64,000 nucleotides of DNA. Origin: Blastococcus sp. TBT05-19 (GTDB lineage Bacteria; Actinomycetota; Actinomycetes; Mycobacteriales; Geodermatophilaceae). The stretch spans positions 248,001-312,000 of the forward strand of contig NZ_QOHI01000004.1 of assembly GCF_003319095.1 (NCBI RefSeq), read 5' to 3'. Below the pieces are notes generated by a model. That model saw only the letters and a program-made list of their open reading frames with translations. It was not told where the DNA came from and ran no database searches. A program made the position numbers and the translations under genes. This document shows, one piece after another, positions 1 through 7,452 of this stretch; the first letter of the stretch is position 1; each line of letters starts with the position of its first letter.

Positions 1-642
1 GAGGCCGGCCACGTCGTCCACGCCCCCACCCTCACCGGCCTGTCGGAGCGCGCGCACCTGCTCTCGCCGCTGGTCGGGCTGGACACCCACGTGGAGGACG
101 TCGTCCGGCTGATCGACACCCTGGGGCTGACCGACGTGGTGCTGGTCGGGCACAGCTACGCGGGCCAGGTCGTCACCGCCGTCGCCGACCGCCGTCCGGA
201 CGCGGTCGCGCAGCGGATCTACCTGGACGCCTTCGTCGGCGCCGACGGCGAGGCCGCCCGCGACCTGCTCCCCGAGACGGTCGAGCACCACTGGGCGGAG
301 TCCGCCGCCGAGCAGGGCTTCGGCTGGCTGGTCCCGGTGCGCAAGCTGTCGGTGCTGGGCGTGACCGAGCAGGCCGACGTCGACTGGCTGCTGCCGAAGC
401 TGACGCCGCACCCGTGGAAGACCTACACCGACGCCCTGCGGCTCACCGGCGCCGTCGAGCGGGTGCCGGCGGCCTTCGTCGAGTGCGTGAGCTGGATGCG
501 CGTCTTCGCCGGTCAGGCCGACCGGGCGCGCGAGCGCGGCTGGCCCGTGCACGAGCTCGAGACCGGTCACGAGGCCATGGTCACCGCGGCTCCGGAGCTC
601 GCCGGGCTGCTGGACCGCCTGGCCACCGAGAGGGGTGCCTGA
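1..642 (+). CDS. Alpha/beta-fold hydrolase, esterase type (5' end missing)
   Basis: The reading frame is open from base 1, so the start lies outside the window; 213 residues are visible. The nucleophile elbow GHSYAG puts the serine near visible residue 52, and a late GHEAM segment supplies the likely catalytic histidine. The preceding LTGLSERAHLL and GLDTHVEDVV segments are typical of small methyl-esterase-like hydrolases. It is the first visible gene of a same-strand aromatic/one-carbon block, ending 1 nt before the next ATG. I infer hydrolysis of an aromatic ester or of a lactone formed after ring cleavage; the sequence does not fix the substrate. Confidence 0.8.
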   Translation, partial: EAGHVVHAPTLTGLSERAHLLSPLVGLDTHVEDVVRLIDTLGLTDVVLVGHSYAGQVVTAVADRRPDAVAQRIYLDAFVGADGEAARDLLPETVEHHWAESAAEQGFGWLVPVRKLSVLGVTEQADVDWLLPKLTPHPWKTYTDALRLTGAVERVPAAFVECVSWMRVFAGQADRARERGWPVHELETGHEAMVTAAPELAGLLDRLATERGA

Positions 643-643
643 G

Positions 644-946
644 ATGGAGTTCCTGGTCCGGTCGGAGAACCGGCTGCCGGCCGACACCCCCGCGGAGCGC
701 CGCGAGGAGCTGCGGGCCGGCGAGCGGGCGCGGGCGATGGAGCTGCGCGCCGAGGGCGTGCTCAAGCGGCTGTGGCGCGTTCCCGGCCGGAACGCGACGA
801 TCGGCCTGTACGAGGCCGCGGACCCGGCTGCGCTGCACGACGCGCTCATGTCGCTGCCCATGGCTCCCTGGCTGGACGTCCACGTCGAGGCCTTGGCTCT
901 GCACCCCCAGGAACGAGCCACCCACCCGCAGGAGCGGACGTCGTGA
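644..946 (+). CDS. Muconolactone delta-isomerase-like protein
   Basis: The 100-residue product has the size and the MEFLVR opening of the muconolactone isomerase (MIase, CatC) family, small ferredoxin-fold proteins that move a double bond in a lactone. ATG 644 matches the family N-terminus better than the in-frame GTG at 635, which overlaps the previous gene. It sits between an esterase-like gene and ligAB. CatC normally serves ortho (catechol) cleavage, so its place beside a meta-cleaving extradiol dioxygenase is odd. It may isomerise a tautomer or lactone of the ring-cleavage product; that role is inferred. Confidence 0.75.
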   Translation: MEFLVRSENRLPADTPAERREELRAGERARAMELRAEGVLKRLWRVPGRNATIGLYEAADPAALHDALMSLPMAPWLDVHVEALALHPQERATHPQERTS

Positions 947-984
947 CCGCCGTCCTGACCGCGATCCCGACCGAGGGGACCTCG

Positions 985-1353
985 ATGAGCACGCACGAGA
1001 CGGGCGGCCGGCTGAACGTGCCGGGCACGCCGATCTTCGACGGGCAGACCAGCCGGCGCGGGCTCCGCCTGAACAAGATGCTGATGAGCTTCCGGTCGGC
1101 GGACAACCGCGAGCGCTTCTCCGCCGACGAGGCGGCCTACTGCGCGGAGTTCGGTCTGGCTCCCGAGCAGACGCAGGCGGTCCTCGACCGCGACTGGACG
1201 GCGATGATCGACCTCGGCGGGAGCATCTTCTACGTCTACAAGCTCGCCATGATGGACGGCCGGTCGATGCAGTACCTCGGTGGCGTGTTCACCGGCATGA
1301 CCGAGGAGGAGTTCCAGGCGGAGCTGCGGGCTGGAGGTCGCCGCGATGGCTGA
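985..1353 (+). CDS. ligA: Protocatechuate 4,5-dioxygenase-type alpha subunit (LigA family)
   Basis: The 122-residue helical protein carries the LigA signatures: a VPGTPIF segment, NRERFSADE, and AMIDLGGSIF leading to GGVFTGMTEEEF. LigA is the small non-catalytic subunit of class III extradiol dioxygenases acting on protocatechuate, gallate or 3-O-methylgallate. ATG 985 follows a GAGGGGA ribosome site. GTG 943 would add 14 residues, overlaps the previous stop and also has a GGAG site, so the start is open. It overlaps ligB by 8 nt, as expected for two subunits made in step. Confidence 0.85.
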   Translation: MSTHETGGRLNVPGTPIFDGQTSRRGLRLNKMLMSFRSADNRERFSADEAAYCAEFGLAPEQTQAVLDRDWTAMIDLGGSIFYVYKLAMMDGRSMQYLGGVFTGMTEEEFQAELRAGGRRDG

Positions 1354-2194
1354 CGTGCTCTGGGGTCTGGCCACGTCGCACGTGCCCTCGATCGGCGCGG
1401 CGATGGACCGGGGCAAGACCGAGGACCCGAACTGGAAGGACCTCTTCGACGGCTACGCCCCCGCCCGGGCGTGGCTGGCCGAGCACCGGCCGGACGTGGC
1501 GATCGTCGTCTACAACGACCACGCCAACGGCCTGGACCTGGACATCGTGCCCACCTTCGGGATCGGCACCGCGGACTCCTACCCGGTCGCCGACGAGGGC
1601 TACGGCCCGCGCCAGGTGCCCGATGTGATCGGTGACCCCGAGCTGTCGCTGCACCTGCTGGAGAGCCTGGTCGACGAGGGCTTCGACCTCACCGTGTTCC
1701 AGGAGCTCGAGGTCGACCACGGGCTCACCGTGCCGCTGTCGGTGTGGACGCCGGACCCCGGCGACGCGTGGCCGTGCCCGGTGGTGCCGATCCTGGTCAA
1801 CGTCATCCAGTACCCGCAGCCGACCGCCGCGCGCTGCTACGCCCTGGGCCAGGCACTGGGCCGGGCCATCCGCTCCTACCGCGAGGACGTGACCGTCGGC
1901 ATCCTCGGGACCGGCGGCATGTCCCACCAGCTGGCCGGCTCCCGCGCCGGGTTCATCAACCCCGAGTTCGACGCCATGTGGCTGGAGAAGATCCAGACCG
2001 ACCCCGCCGCGCTGGCCGGCCTCAGCCGCGAGGAGCTCATCCGCGAGGCGGGCTCCGAGGGCATCGAGCTGATCATGTGGCTGATCATGCGCGGCGCCAT
2101 GCACGAGCAGGTCACCAAGGTGCACTCGCACTACTTCCTGCCGGCCTCGAACACCGCGGCCGGCATCGCCCTCTTCGACAACCGCCCCGCCTGA
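1346..2194 (+). CDS. ligB: Class III extradiol ring-cleavage dioxygenase, beta subunit (LigB)
   Basis: This is the catalytic subunit partnering the upstream LigA; it opens a vicinal dihydroxy-aromatic ring next to a hydroxyl using Fe(II) and O2. The 282-residue length is normal. Expected iron-ligand histidines are present: SHVPS at residue 12 and NDHAN near residue 59. The second-sphere histidine lies in GGMSHQL. Likely substrates are protocatechuate, gallate or 3-O-methylgallate, meaning the cleavage step of vanillate or syringate breakdown. Which one cannot be read from sequence. The folate genes downstream favour a methoxylated precursor. Confidence 0.9.
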   Translation: MADVLWGLATSHVPSIGAAMDRGKTEDPNWKDLFDGYAPARAWLAEHRPDVAIVVYNDHANGLDLDIVPTFGIGTADSYPVADEGYGPRQVPDVIGDPELSLHLLESLVDEGFDLTVFQELEVDHGLTVPLSVWTPDPGDAWPCPVVPILVNVIQYPQPTAARCYALGQALGRAIRSYREDVTVGILGTGGMSHQLAGSRAGFINPEFDAMWLEKIQTDPAALAGLSREELIREAGSEGIELIMWLIMRGAMHEQVTKVHSHYFLPASNTAAGIALFDNRPA

Positions 2195-2240
2195 GCCGCA
2201 CCGAGGCGATCCTCCCCCTCCGCACGAGAGAAGGCCCCCC

Positions 2241-3104
2241 GTGAACCGCGCTCTCACCATCCGCGACGCCTCCACCCGCGCCTCGCTGCGGCAGACCTTC
2301 CAGACCCTCGGGTACGAGGTCATCCCGTTCAAGAAGACCCAGGAGCAGGTGCTCCAGCACGTGCCCCGGGGCGTCCCGCTGACCGTGACCGCCTCCCCGG
2401 CCAAGGGCCAGGACGTGACCGTCGACCTCGCCGTCGCGCTGGCCGCCGCCGGGTACTCGGTGTCGCCGCACTTCTCCGCCCAGCAGGTCCGGGACCGCTC
2501 GCACCTGGCCGACCTGGTCGCCCGCTGCCGCGAGGCCGGGATCACCGGCGCCTTCGTCATCGGCGGCGACCCGACCGACGTGCCGACGGAGTTCCGGGAC
2601 GCGCACGCGCTCCTCGTCGCGCTGCACGAGCTCGACCACGGGTTCACCGACATCGGCATCGGCGGTCACCCCGAGGGCCACCCGTCGGTCAGCGAGGACG
2701 TGCTGTTCAAGGCACTGCAGGACAAGGCATCGCTGGCCACCCACATCACCACCCAGATCGTCTTCGACCCGGCGGTGATCCTGCGGTGGGCGCGCGAGCT
2801 CAAGCGCCGCGGCATCGACCTGCCGGTGCACGTCGGCGTCCCCGGGTCGGTCAGCCGGCAGAAGCTCCTCCGGGTCTCCGGCGGGCTGGGGATCGGCGAG
2901 TCCGCGAAGTTCCTGAAGAAGCAGCAGACGCTGCTCTGGCGCTTCTTCGTGCCCGGCGGCTACGACCCGACGAAGATCATCAAGGGCCTGGCCCCGCACC
3001 TCGGCAAGCCGGACAACACCCTCGCCGGCTTCCACGTCTTCACCTTCAACGACCTCGAGCCCACCGAGGAGTGGCGCACGCGCACCCTGCGCAACCTGTC
3101 CTGA
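2241..3104 (+). CDS. Methylenetetrahydrofolate reductase-like protein (MetF family)
   Basis: The 287-residue TIM-barrel flavoprotein is of the MetF family, which interconverts 5-methyl-THF and 5,10-methylene-THF. The N-terminal YEVIPFKKT segment keeps the acidic residue of the canonical EFFPP motif in altered form, and GGDP keeps the flavin-tuning aspartate. The sequence is clearly divergent from biosynthetic MetF. GTG 2241 has a GAAGG site. It lies between ligB and folD, so it probably runs in the oxidative direction, clearing methyl-THF made by a THF-dependent aromatic O-demethylase, as metF does beside ligM in Sphingobium. That direction is inferred. Confidence 0.85.
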   Translation: MNRALTIRDASTRASLRQTFQTLGYEVIPFKKTQEQVLQHVPRGVPLTVTASPAKGQDVTVDLAVALAAAGYSVSPHFSAQQVRDRSHLADLVARCREAGITGAFVIGGDPTDVPTEFRDAHALLVALHELDHGFTDIGIGGHPEGHPSVSEDVLFKALQDKASLATHITTQIVFDPAVILRWARELKRRGIDLPVHVGVPGSVSRQKLLRVSGGLGIGESAKFLKKQQTLLWRFFVPGGYDPTKIIKGLAPHLGKPDNTLAGFHVFTFNDLEPTEEWRTRTLRNLS

Positions 3105-3153
3105 GACAGTTTCCTCCCCCGGCCGCGACCGGCCGCCGTCGACCGGAGATCCC

Positions 3154-3192
3154 ATGACCACGCTCCCTCCCGCCGCAGGAACGCTCCGATGA
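3154..3192 (+). CDS. Possible 12-residue leader peptide before folD
   Basis: An ATG with a well placed CGGAG ribosome site opens a 12-codon frame (MTTLPPAAGTLR) whose TGA overlaps the folD ATG in an ATGA arrangement. FolD has its own AGGA site inside this frame. The peptide has no run of one amino acid that would suggest attenuation, so translational coupling is the simplest reading. It may equally be chance. Confidence 0.3.
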   Translation: MTTLPPAAGTLR

Positions 3193-4049
3193 CGGCCCGG
3201 GTGATCGACGGCACGGCCGTCGCGCGCGAGGTGCGGGCCGAGGTCGCCCGCGGGGTGGAGCAGCTGCTCGCCGCCGGTGGCACCGCGCCGGGCCTCGCGA
3301 CGGTCCTGGTCGGCGACGACCCGGCGTCGGAGGTGTACGTCCGCAACAAGCGCCGGCTCAGCGTCGAGGCCGGCATGGTCGACCAGCACCGGCACCTGCC
3401 CGGCGACGTCGACCAGGCGACGGCGGAGGCCCTGCTCGACGAGCTCGCCGCCGATCCGGCGGTGTCCGGCATCCTGCTGCAGCTGCCCACGCCGAAGCAC
3501 CTGGACTCCGACGCGCTGGTGCTCCGCATCCCGGCGGAGAAGGACGTCGACGGGCTGACCACGCCCAACGCCGGGCTCCTCGCCCAGGGCCGGCCGGGCC
3601 TGCGCCCGTGCACGCCGGCCGGGGTGATGCGGCTGCTGGACGAGTACGACGTCGAGCTGTCCGGCGCCGAGGCCGTGGTGGTCGGCCGGTCCGCGCTGGT
3701 GGGCAAGCCGATGGCGCAGCTGCTGCTGGGCCGGAACGCGACGGTGACGACCTGCCACTCCCGCACCCGCGACGTCGCCGAGGTGTGCCGCCGGGCCGAC
3801 GTGCTCGTGGTCGCGGCCGGCATCCCGGGCCTCATCGGTGCCGACGCCGTCCGGCCCGGTGCCACCGTCATCGACGTCGGCATCCACCGCGGCGAGAACG
3901 GGCTCGTCGGCGACGTCCGATACGACGAGGTCGCCGAGGTCGCCGGGCTGCTGACCCCGGTCCCCGGCGGGGTCGGGCCCATGACCATCGCGATGCTGCT
4001 GGCCAACACGCTCACCGCGGCCAAGGCCCAGCAGGGGCTCGGCGACTGA
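3189..4049 (+). CDS. folD: Bifunctional methylene-THF dehydrogenase / methenyl-THF cyclohydrolase
   Basis: The 286-residue cytosolic enzyme oxidises 5,10-methylene-THF to methenyl-THF with NADP and hydrolyses it to 10-formyl-THF. Family marks in order are YVRNKRR (catalytic lysine region), ILLQLPTPKH, DVDGLT, the PCTPAGVM signature, GRSALVGKPMA of the Rossmann fold, and PVPGGVGPMT near the C-terminus. It follows the MetF-like gene and overlaps pabBC by one base (TGATG). In this block it would be the second step of oxidising a methyl group carried on THF. Confidence 0.93.
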   Translation: MTARVIDGTAVAREVRAEVARGVEQLLAAGGTAPGLATVLVGDDPASEVYVRNKRRLSVEAGMVDQHRHLPGDVDQATAEALLDELAADPAVSGILLQLPTPKHLDSDALVLRIPAEKDVDGLTTPNAGLLAQGRPGLRPCTPAGVMRLLDEYDVELSGAEAVVVGRSALVGKPMAQLLLGRNATVTTCHSRTRDVAEVCRRADVLVVAAGIPGLIGADAVRPGATVIDVGIHRGENGLVGDVRYDEVAEVAGLLTPVPGGVGPMTIAMLLANTLTAAKAQQGLGD

Positions 4050-5830
4050 TGCCCGGGCCGTGGGCGCGGTTCGACGACCTGCGGGCGGGGACGGCCCTGC
4101 GCTGCCCCCCGCCGCGGCAGGTGCTGACCGCGAACCGGCCCGACGAGGTCGCCGGCGTGCTCCAGGAGGTGCACGACGCGACCGAGCGCGGCAGCTGGGC
4201 GTTCGGCTACGTGGCCTACGAGGCGGCGTCCGGGCTCGACCCGCGGCTGCCGGGCCGGACCACCGACGGCGAGCCGCTGGTCTGGTTCGGGCTCTGCGAC
4301 GAGCCGGTCCCGGTGGACCCCGTGACGCCGCCCGCCGCTGCCGCCGACGACACCACCTGGCTGCCGGACTGGTCGGACACCGGGCACGCCGCCGCCGTCG
4401 CCACCGTGCGGGAGCGGATCGCCGCCGGTGAGACCTACCAGTGCAACCTGACCGACCGGCTCCGCTCGGCCGTTCCCGGGAACCCCGAGGAGCTGTACGC
4501 GCGCCTTGCCCTCGCCCAGCGGGGAGCGCACAACGCCTACCTGGACCTGGGGCGGCACGTGGTCGCCAGCGCCAGCCCCGAGCTGTTCTTCGAGTGGGCC
4601 GGCGACGAGGTCCGCACCCGCCCGATGAAGGGCACGGCCGCCCGCGGCCGCACCACGGCAGAGGACCGGGAGCGGTCGGCGGCCCTGCGCGCCAGCGCCA
4701 AGGAGCGCGCCGAGAACCTGATGATCGTCGACCTGCTGCGCAACGACCTCGGCCGGGTGGCCGAGATCGGCAGCGTGCGGGTGGACGAGCTGTTCACGCT
4801 GGAGCGCTACCCGACGGTGTGGCAGCTGACCTCGGAGGTCTCCGCGCGGGTGCGCCCCGGCACCGGGCTGCTCGAGCTGTTCCGGGCGCTGTTCCCCTGC
4901 GGCTCGGTCACCGGGGCGCCCAAGCAGCGCACGATGGAGCTCATCAGCGAGCTGGAGCCGACCCCGCGGGGGATCTACTGCGGCGCCGTCGGCCTGGTCG
5001 CGCCACCGACGGCGCCGTTCCGGGCGCGGTTCAACGTCGCCATCCGGACCGTCGTGCTCGACCGCGCCACCGGCCGGGCCGTCTACGGCGCCGGCGGGGG
5101 CATCACCTGGGACTCCGACGCCGCCCGCGAGCGGGCCGAGCTGCACGCCAAGGCCGCCGTGCTCACCCACGACGCCGCCGAGCACCGGCTGCTGGAGACC
5201 CTCGCCCTCGACCCCGGCACCGGGCCGCGCAACCTCGACCGGCACCTGGCCCGGCTGGTCGACTCCGCGGAGTGGGCCGGCTTCCGCTGCGACGTCGAGG
5301 CGGTCCGCGCGGCCGTCGGGAGGTCGGTCGCCGGGCGGACCGGGCCGGCCCGCCTCCGCGTGCTGCTGTCCCGCGACGGCACCGTGGAGGTCGGGGTCGG
5401 GGCGCCGCCGCCGCCGTCAGATGGTCCCGTGCGGTTGGCCCTGGACGACGAGCCGGTCGACGCGGACGACCCGTGGCTGCAGCACAAGAGCACCCGGCGC
5501 GGGGTCTACGTCGCCGCCGCGCTCCGGCACCCCGGGGCCGACGACGTGGTCCTGGTGAACCAGGCGGGCGAGGTCACCGAGACCACGATCGCCACCCTCG
5601 CGGTGCGCCTGGACGGTCGGTGGTGGACGCCGCCGACCACCTCGGGCTGCCTGCCCGGCGTGGAGCGGGCGCGACTGCTGGACCTCGGGCTCCTGCGCGA
5701 GCGGGTGCTCCGGCCGGCCGACCTGCTCGCCGCCGAGGAGATCGCCGTCGTCAGCTCGCTGCGCGGCTGGCGTCCCGCGACCCTCGTCGTCCGCCAGCCG
5801 CCCGGCCCCGCCCTGCAGCCCTCCTCCTGA
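4049..5830 (+). CDS. pabBC: Fused aminodeoxychorismate synthase component I / aminodeoxychorismate lyase
   Basis: The 593-residue protein joins two p-aminobenzoate enzymes. Residues about 1-370 are PabB (chorismate-binding): AGETYQ, SPELFF, RPMKGTAARG, NLMIVDLLRNDLG and CGSVTGAPK. Residues about 380-590 are a PLP class IV lyase like PabC: RNLDRHLARL, HKSTRRG with the probable PLP lysine, and GEVTETT. The glutaminase PabA is not nearby and must be supplied elsewhere, or free ammonia used. Start overlaps folD by 1 nt. Together with folP it makes the pABA and pteroate part of THF, suggesting extra cofactor supply for the pathway. Confidence 0.9.
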   Translation: MPGPWARFDDLRAGTALRCPPPRQVLTANRPDEVAGVLQEVHDATERGSWAFGYVAYEAASGLDPRLPGRTTDGEPLVWFGLCDEPVPVDPVTPPAAAADDTTWLPDWSDTGHAAAVATVRERIAAGETYQCNLTDRLRSAVPGNPEELYARLALAQRGAHNAYLDLGRHVVASASPELFFEWAGDEVRTRPMKGTAARGRTTAEDRERSAALRASAKERAENLMIVDLLRNDLGRVAEIGSVRVDELFTLERYPTVWQLTSEVSARVRPGTGLLELFRALFPCGSVTGAPKQRTMELISELEPTPRGIYCGAVGLVAPPTAPFRARFNVAIRTVVLDRATGRAVYGAGGGITWDSDAARERAELHAKAAVLTHDAAEHRLLETLALDPGTGPRNLDRHLARLVDSAEWAGFRCDVEAVRAAVGRSVAGRTGPARLRVLLSRDGTVEVGVGAPPPPSDGPVRLALDDEPVDADDPWLQHKSTRRGVYVAAALRHPGADDVVLVNQAGEVTETTIATLAVRLDGRWWTPPTTSGCLPGVERARLLDLGLLRERVLRPADLLAAEEIAVVSSLRGWRPATLVVRQPPGPALQPSS

Positions 5831-5863
5831 CCACTTCCCCGCCGACCCGCTGAGACCGGAGCC

Positions 5864-6493
5864 ATGGACACCGACCCCGACCTGCCCCGCCAGTCGATGG
5901 GCCAGTTCCTCGACGAGCTCGCCGCGCGCCTGTCCGCGCCCGGCGCCGGCGCCGCCGCGGCGATCGAGGCGGCCCTGGCCGCGTCGCTGGTCGCCATGGT
6001 CGGGCGGTTCACCCCCGACGAGGAGCACGCGGACCTGGTCGGTGCGGTCGTGGCCGAGGCCGACCGCCACCGGGCCGCCGCCCTGGAGGCCGCCGCCGAC
6101 GACGAGACAGCCTTCTCCGCCGTGGCCGAGGCGATGAAGCTGCCGCGCGGCAGCGACGAGGAGAAGGAGGCCCGCCGGCGGGCGATGGCCGAGGCCCAGC
6201 TGGCCGCCGCGCGTCCTCCGCGCGCCGTCCTCGCGATCGCCGGTGAGCTGGTGCAGCTGGCCGAGCGCATCCTGCCGGTCGCCAACCGCAACCTGGTCAG
6301 CGACGTCGCCGCCGCGACCGCCGCCGCCCGGGCAGCCGCCACGACCGCGCTGCTGGCCGTCGAGACCAACCTGGTCGGCCTGGACGAGCCGGGCGCGGCC
6401 GACGACCTCACGGCGGCGGCCGGCGCCGCCGCCGAGGTGGCCCGGCGGGCCGACGCCGTGGAGGCCGACGTGCGGACGGCGATCCGCGGATGA
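5864..6493 (+). CDS. fchA: Methenyl-THF cyclohydrolase (cyclodeaminase/cyclohydrolase family)
   Basis: The 209-residue, almost wholly helical, alanine-rich protein has the FTCD C-terminal fold: the SMGQFLDELAAR opening, APGAGAAAA turn and the NLVSDV segment in the middle. Members are formimidoyl-THF cyclodeaminase domains or stand-alone FchA cyclohydrolases of C1-metabolising bacteria. No formiminotransferase domain is present, so FchA is the better call. It hydrolyses 5,10-methenyl-THF to 10-formyl-THF, the same half-reaction as FolD, so two cyclohydrolases stand in one block. A CCGGAG site precedes ATG 5864; it overlaps folP by 4 nt. Confidence 0.85.
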   Translation: MDTDPDLPRQSMGQFLDELAARLSAPGAGAAAAIEAALAASLVAMVGRFTPDEEHADLVGAVVAEADRHRAAALEAAADDETAFSAVAEAMKLPRGSDEEKEARRRAMAEAQLAAARPPRAVLAIAGELVQLAERILPVANRNLVSDVAAATAAARAAATTALLAVETNLVGLDEPGAADDLTAAAGAAAEVARRADAVEADVRTAIRG

Positions 6494-7452
6494 CCCGGGC
6501 CCTCGCCGCGGTGCGGATGCGTCCCTCGCTGCCGCGCACCGACCGGTGCCAGGTCATGGGCATCCTCAACGCCACGCCGGACTCCTTCTCCGACGGCGGC
6601 CGGTACGACTCGACCGGCGCCGCGGTGGCGCACGGCCTGGCCCTGGCCGCCGCGGGCGCGGACTCCGTGGACGTCGGCGGCGAGTCGACGCGGCCCGGCG
6701 CCCGGCGCGTGCCGGTCGAGGAGGAGCTGCGCCGGATCGTCCCGGTCGTCACCGAGCTCGCCCGCGCGGGCGTCGCGGTCAGCATCGACACGACGCGGGC
6801 CCGCGTGGCCGCTGCCGCGCTGGAGGCCGGCGCCGTCCTGGTGAACGATGTGAGCGGCGGCCTGGCCGACCCCGGCATGGCACGGGTGGTGGCCGACGCC
6901 GGGGTGCCGTGGGTGCTGATGCACTGGCGCGGGCACAGCCGGGACATGTACGCGGCCGCGTCCTACCGCGACGTCGTCGGCGAGGTGCGTCGGGAGCTGT
7001 GCGCCCGCGTCGACGCCGCGATGGCGGCCGGCGTCGCGGCCGACCGCCTGGTGGTCGACCCGGGCCTGGGCTTCGCCAAGCACCCGGAGCACGACCTGGC
7101 GCTGCTGGCCGGCCTCGCCGACATCGTCTCGCTCGGCCTGCCCGTGCTGGTGGGGGCCTCGCGCAAGCGGTTCCTCGGCACAGTGCTCGCCGGGGCGCAC
7201 GGCCCGGTGCCGGCCACCGGGGACCGCGACAGCGCCACCACGGCGACCACGGTGCTCGCCGCCTGCGCGGGCGCGTGGGGCGTCCGGGTGCACGACGTGA
7301 CCGGCAGCGCCGACGCGGTGCGCGTGGTCGCCGCCACCCGGCGGTACCGGGCCCCGGGCCCGGCGGAGAGCTCGGCGCACGCTGCGCCGGAAGGAACGGC
7401 GGCGGGCATCCCGCCGGCAACGGAAGACACAGAGAGGTGGCGATCCGCATGA
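6490..7452 (+). CDS. folP: Dihydropteroate synthase
   Basis: The 320-residue TIM barrel joins pABA to the pterin pyrophosphate. Motifs appear intact: NATPDSFSDGG, GGESTRPGA, SIDTTRA, NDVSGG, DPGLGFAKH, GASRKRFLG and the late VRVHDV. A short Ala/Pro tail of about 40 residues extends beyond the barrel. It is not beside folE, folB or folK, where the housekeeping copy usually sits in actinobacteria. It is tied by ATGA overlaps to fchA and to the aldehyde dehydrogenase, so it may be a second, pathway-linked copy. Intact motifs argue against a non-enzymatic FolP2-type paralogue. Confidence 0.9.
   Translation: MTRALAAVRMRPSLPRTDRCQVMGILNATPDSFSDGGRYDSTGAAVAHGLALAAAGADSVDVGGESTRPGARRVPVEEELRRIVPVVTELARAGVAVSIDTTRARVAAAALEAGAVLVNDVSGGLADPGMARVVADAGVPWVLMHWRGHSRDMYAAASYRDVVGEVRRELCARVDAAMAAGVAADRLVVDPGLGFAKHPEHDLALLAGLADIVSLGLPVLVGASRKRFLGTVLAGAHGPVPATGDRDSATTATTVLAACAGAWGVRVHDVTGSADAVRVVAATRRYRAPGPAESSAHAAPEGTAAGIPPATEDTERWRSA

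Noticed and set aside
2112-5245. Long minus-strand frames across metF, folD and pabBC
   Set aside because: Antisense shadows of clearly recognisable plus-strand enzymes.
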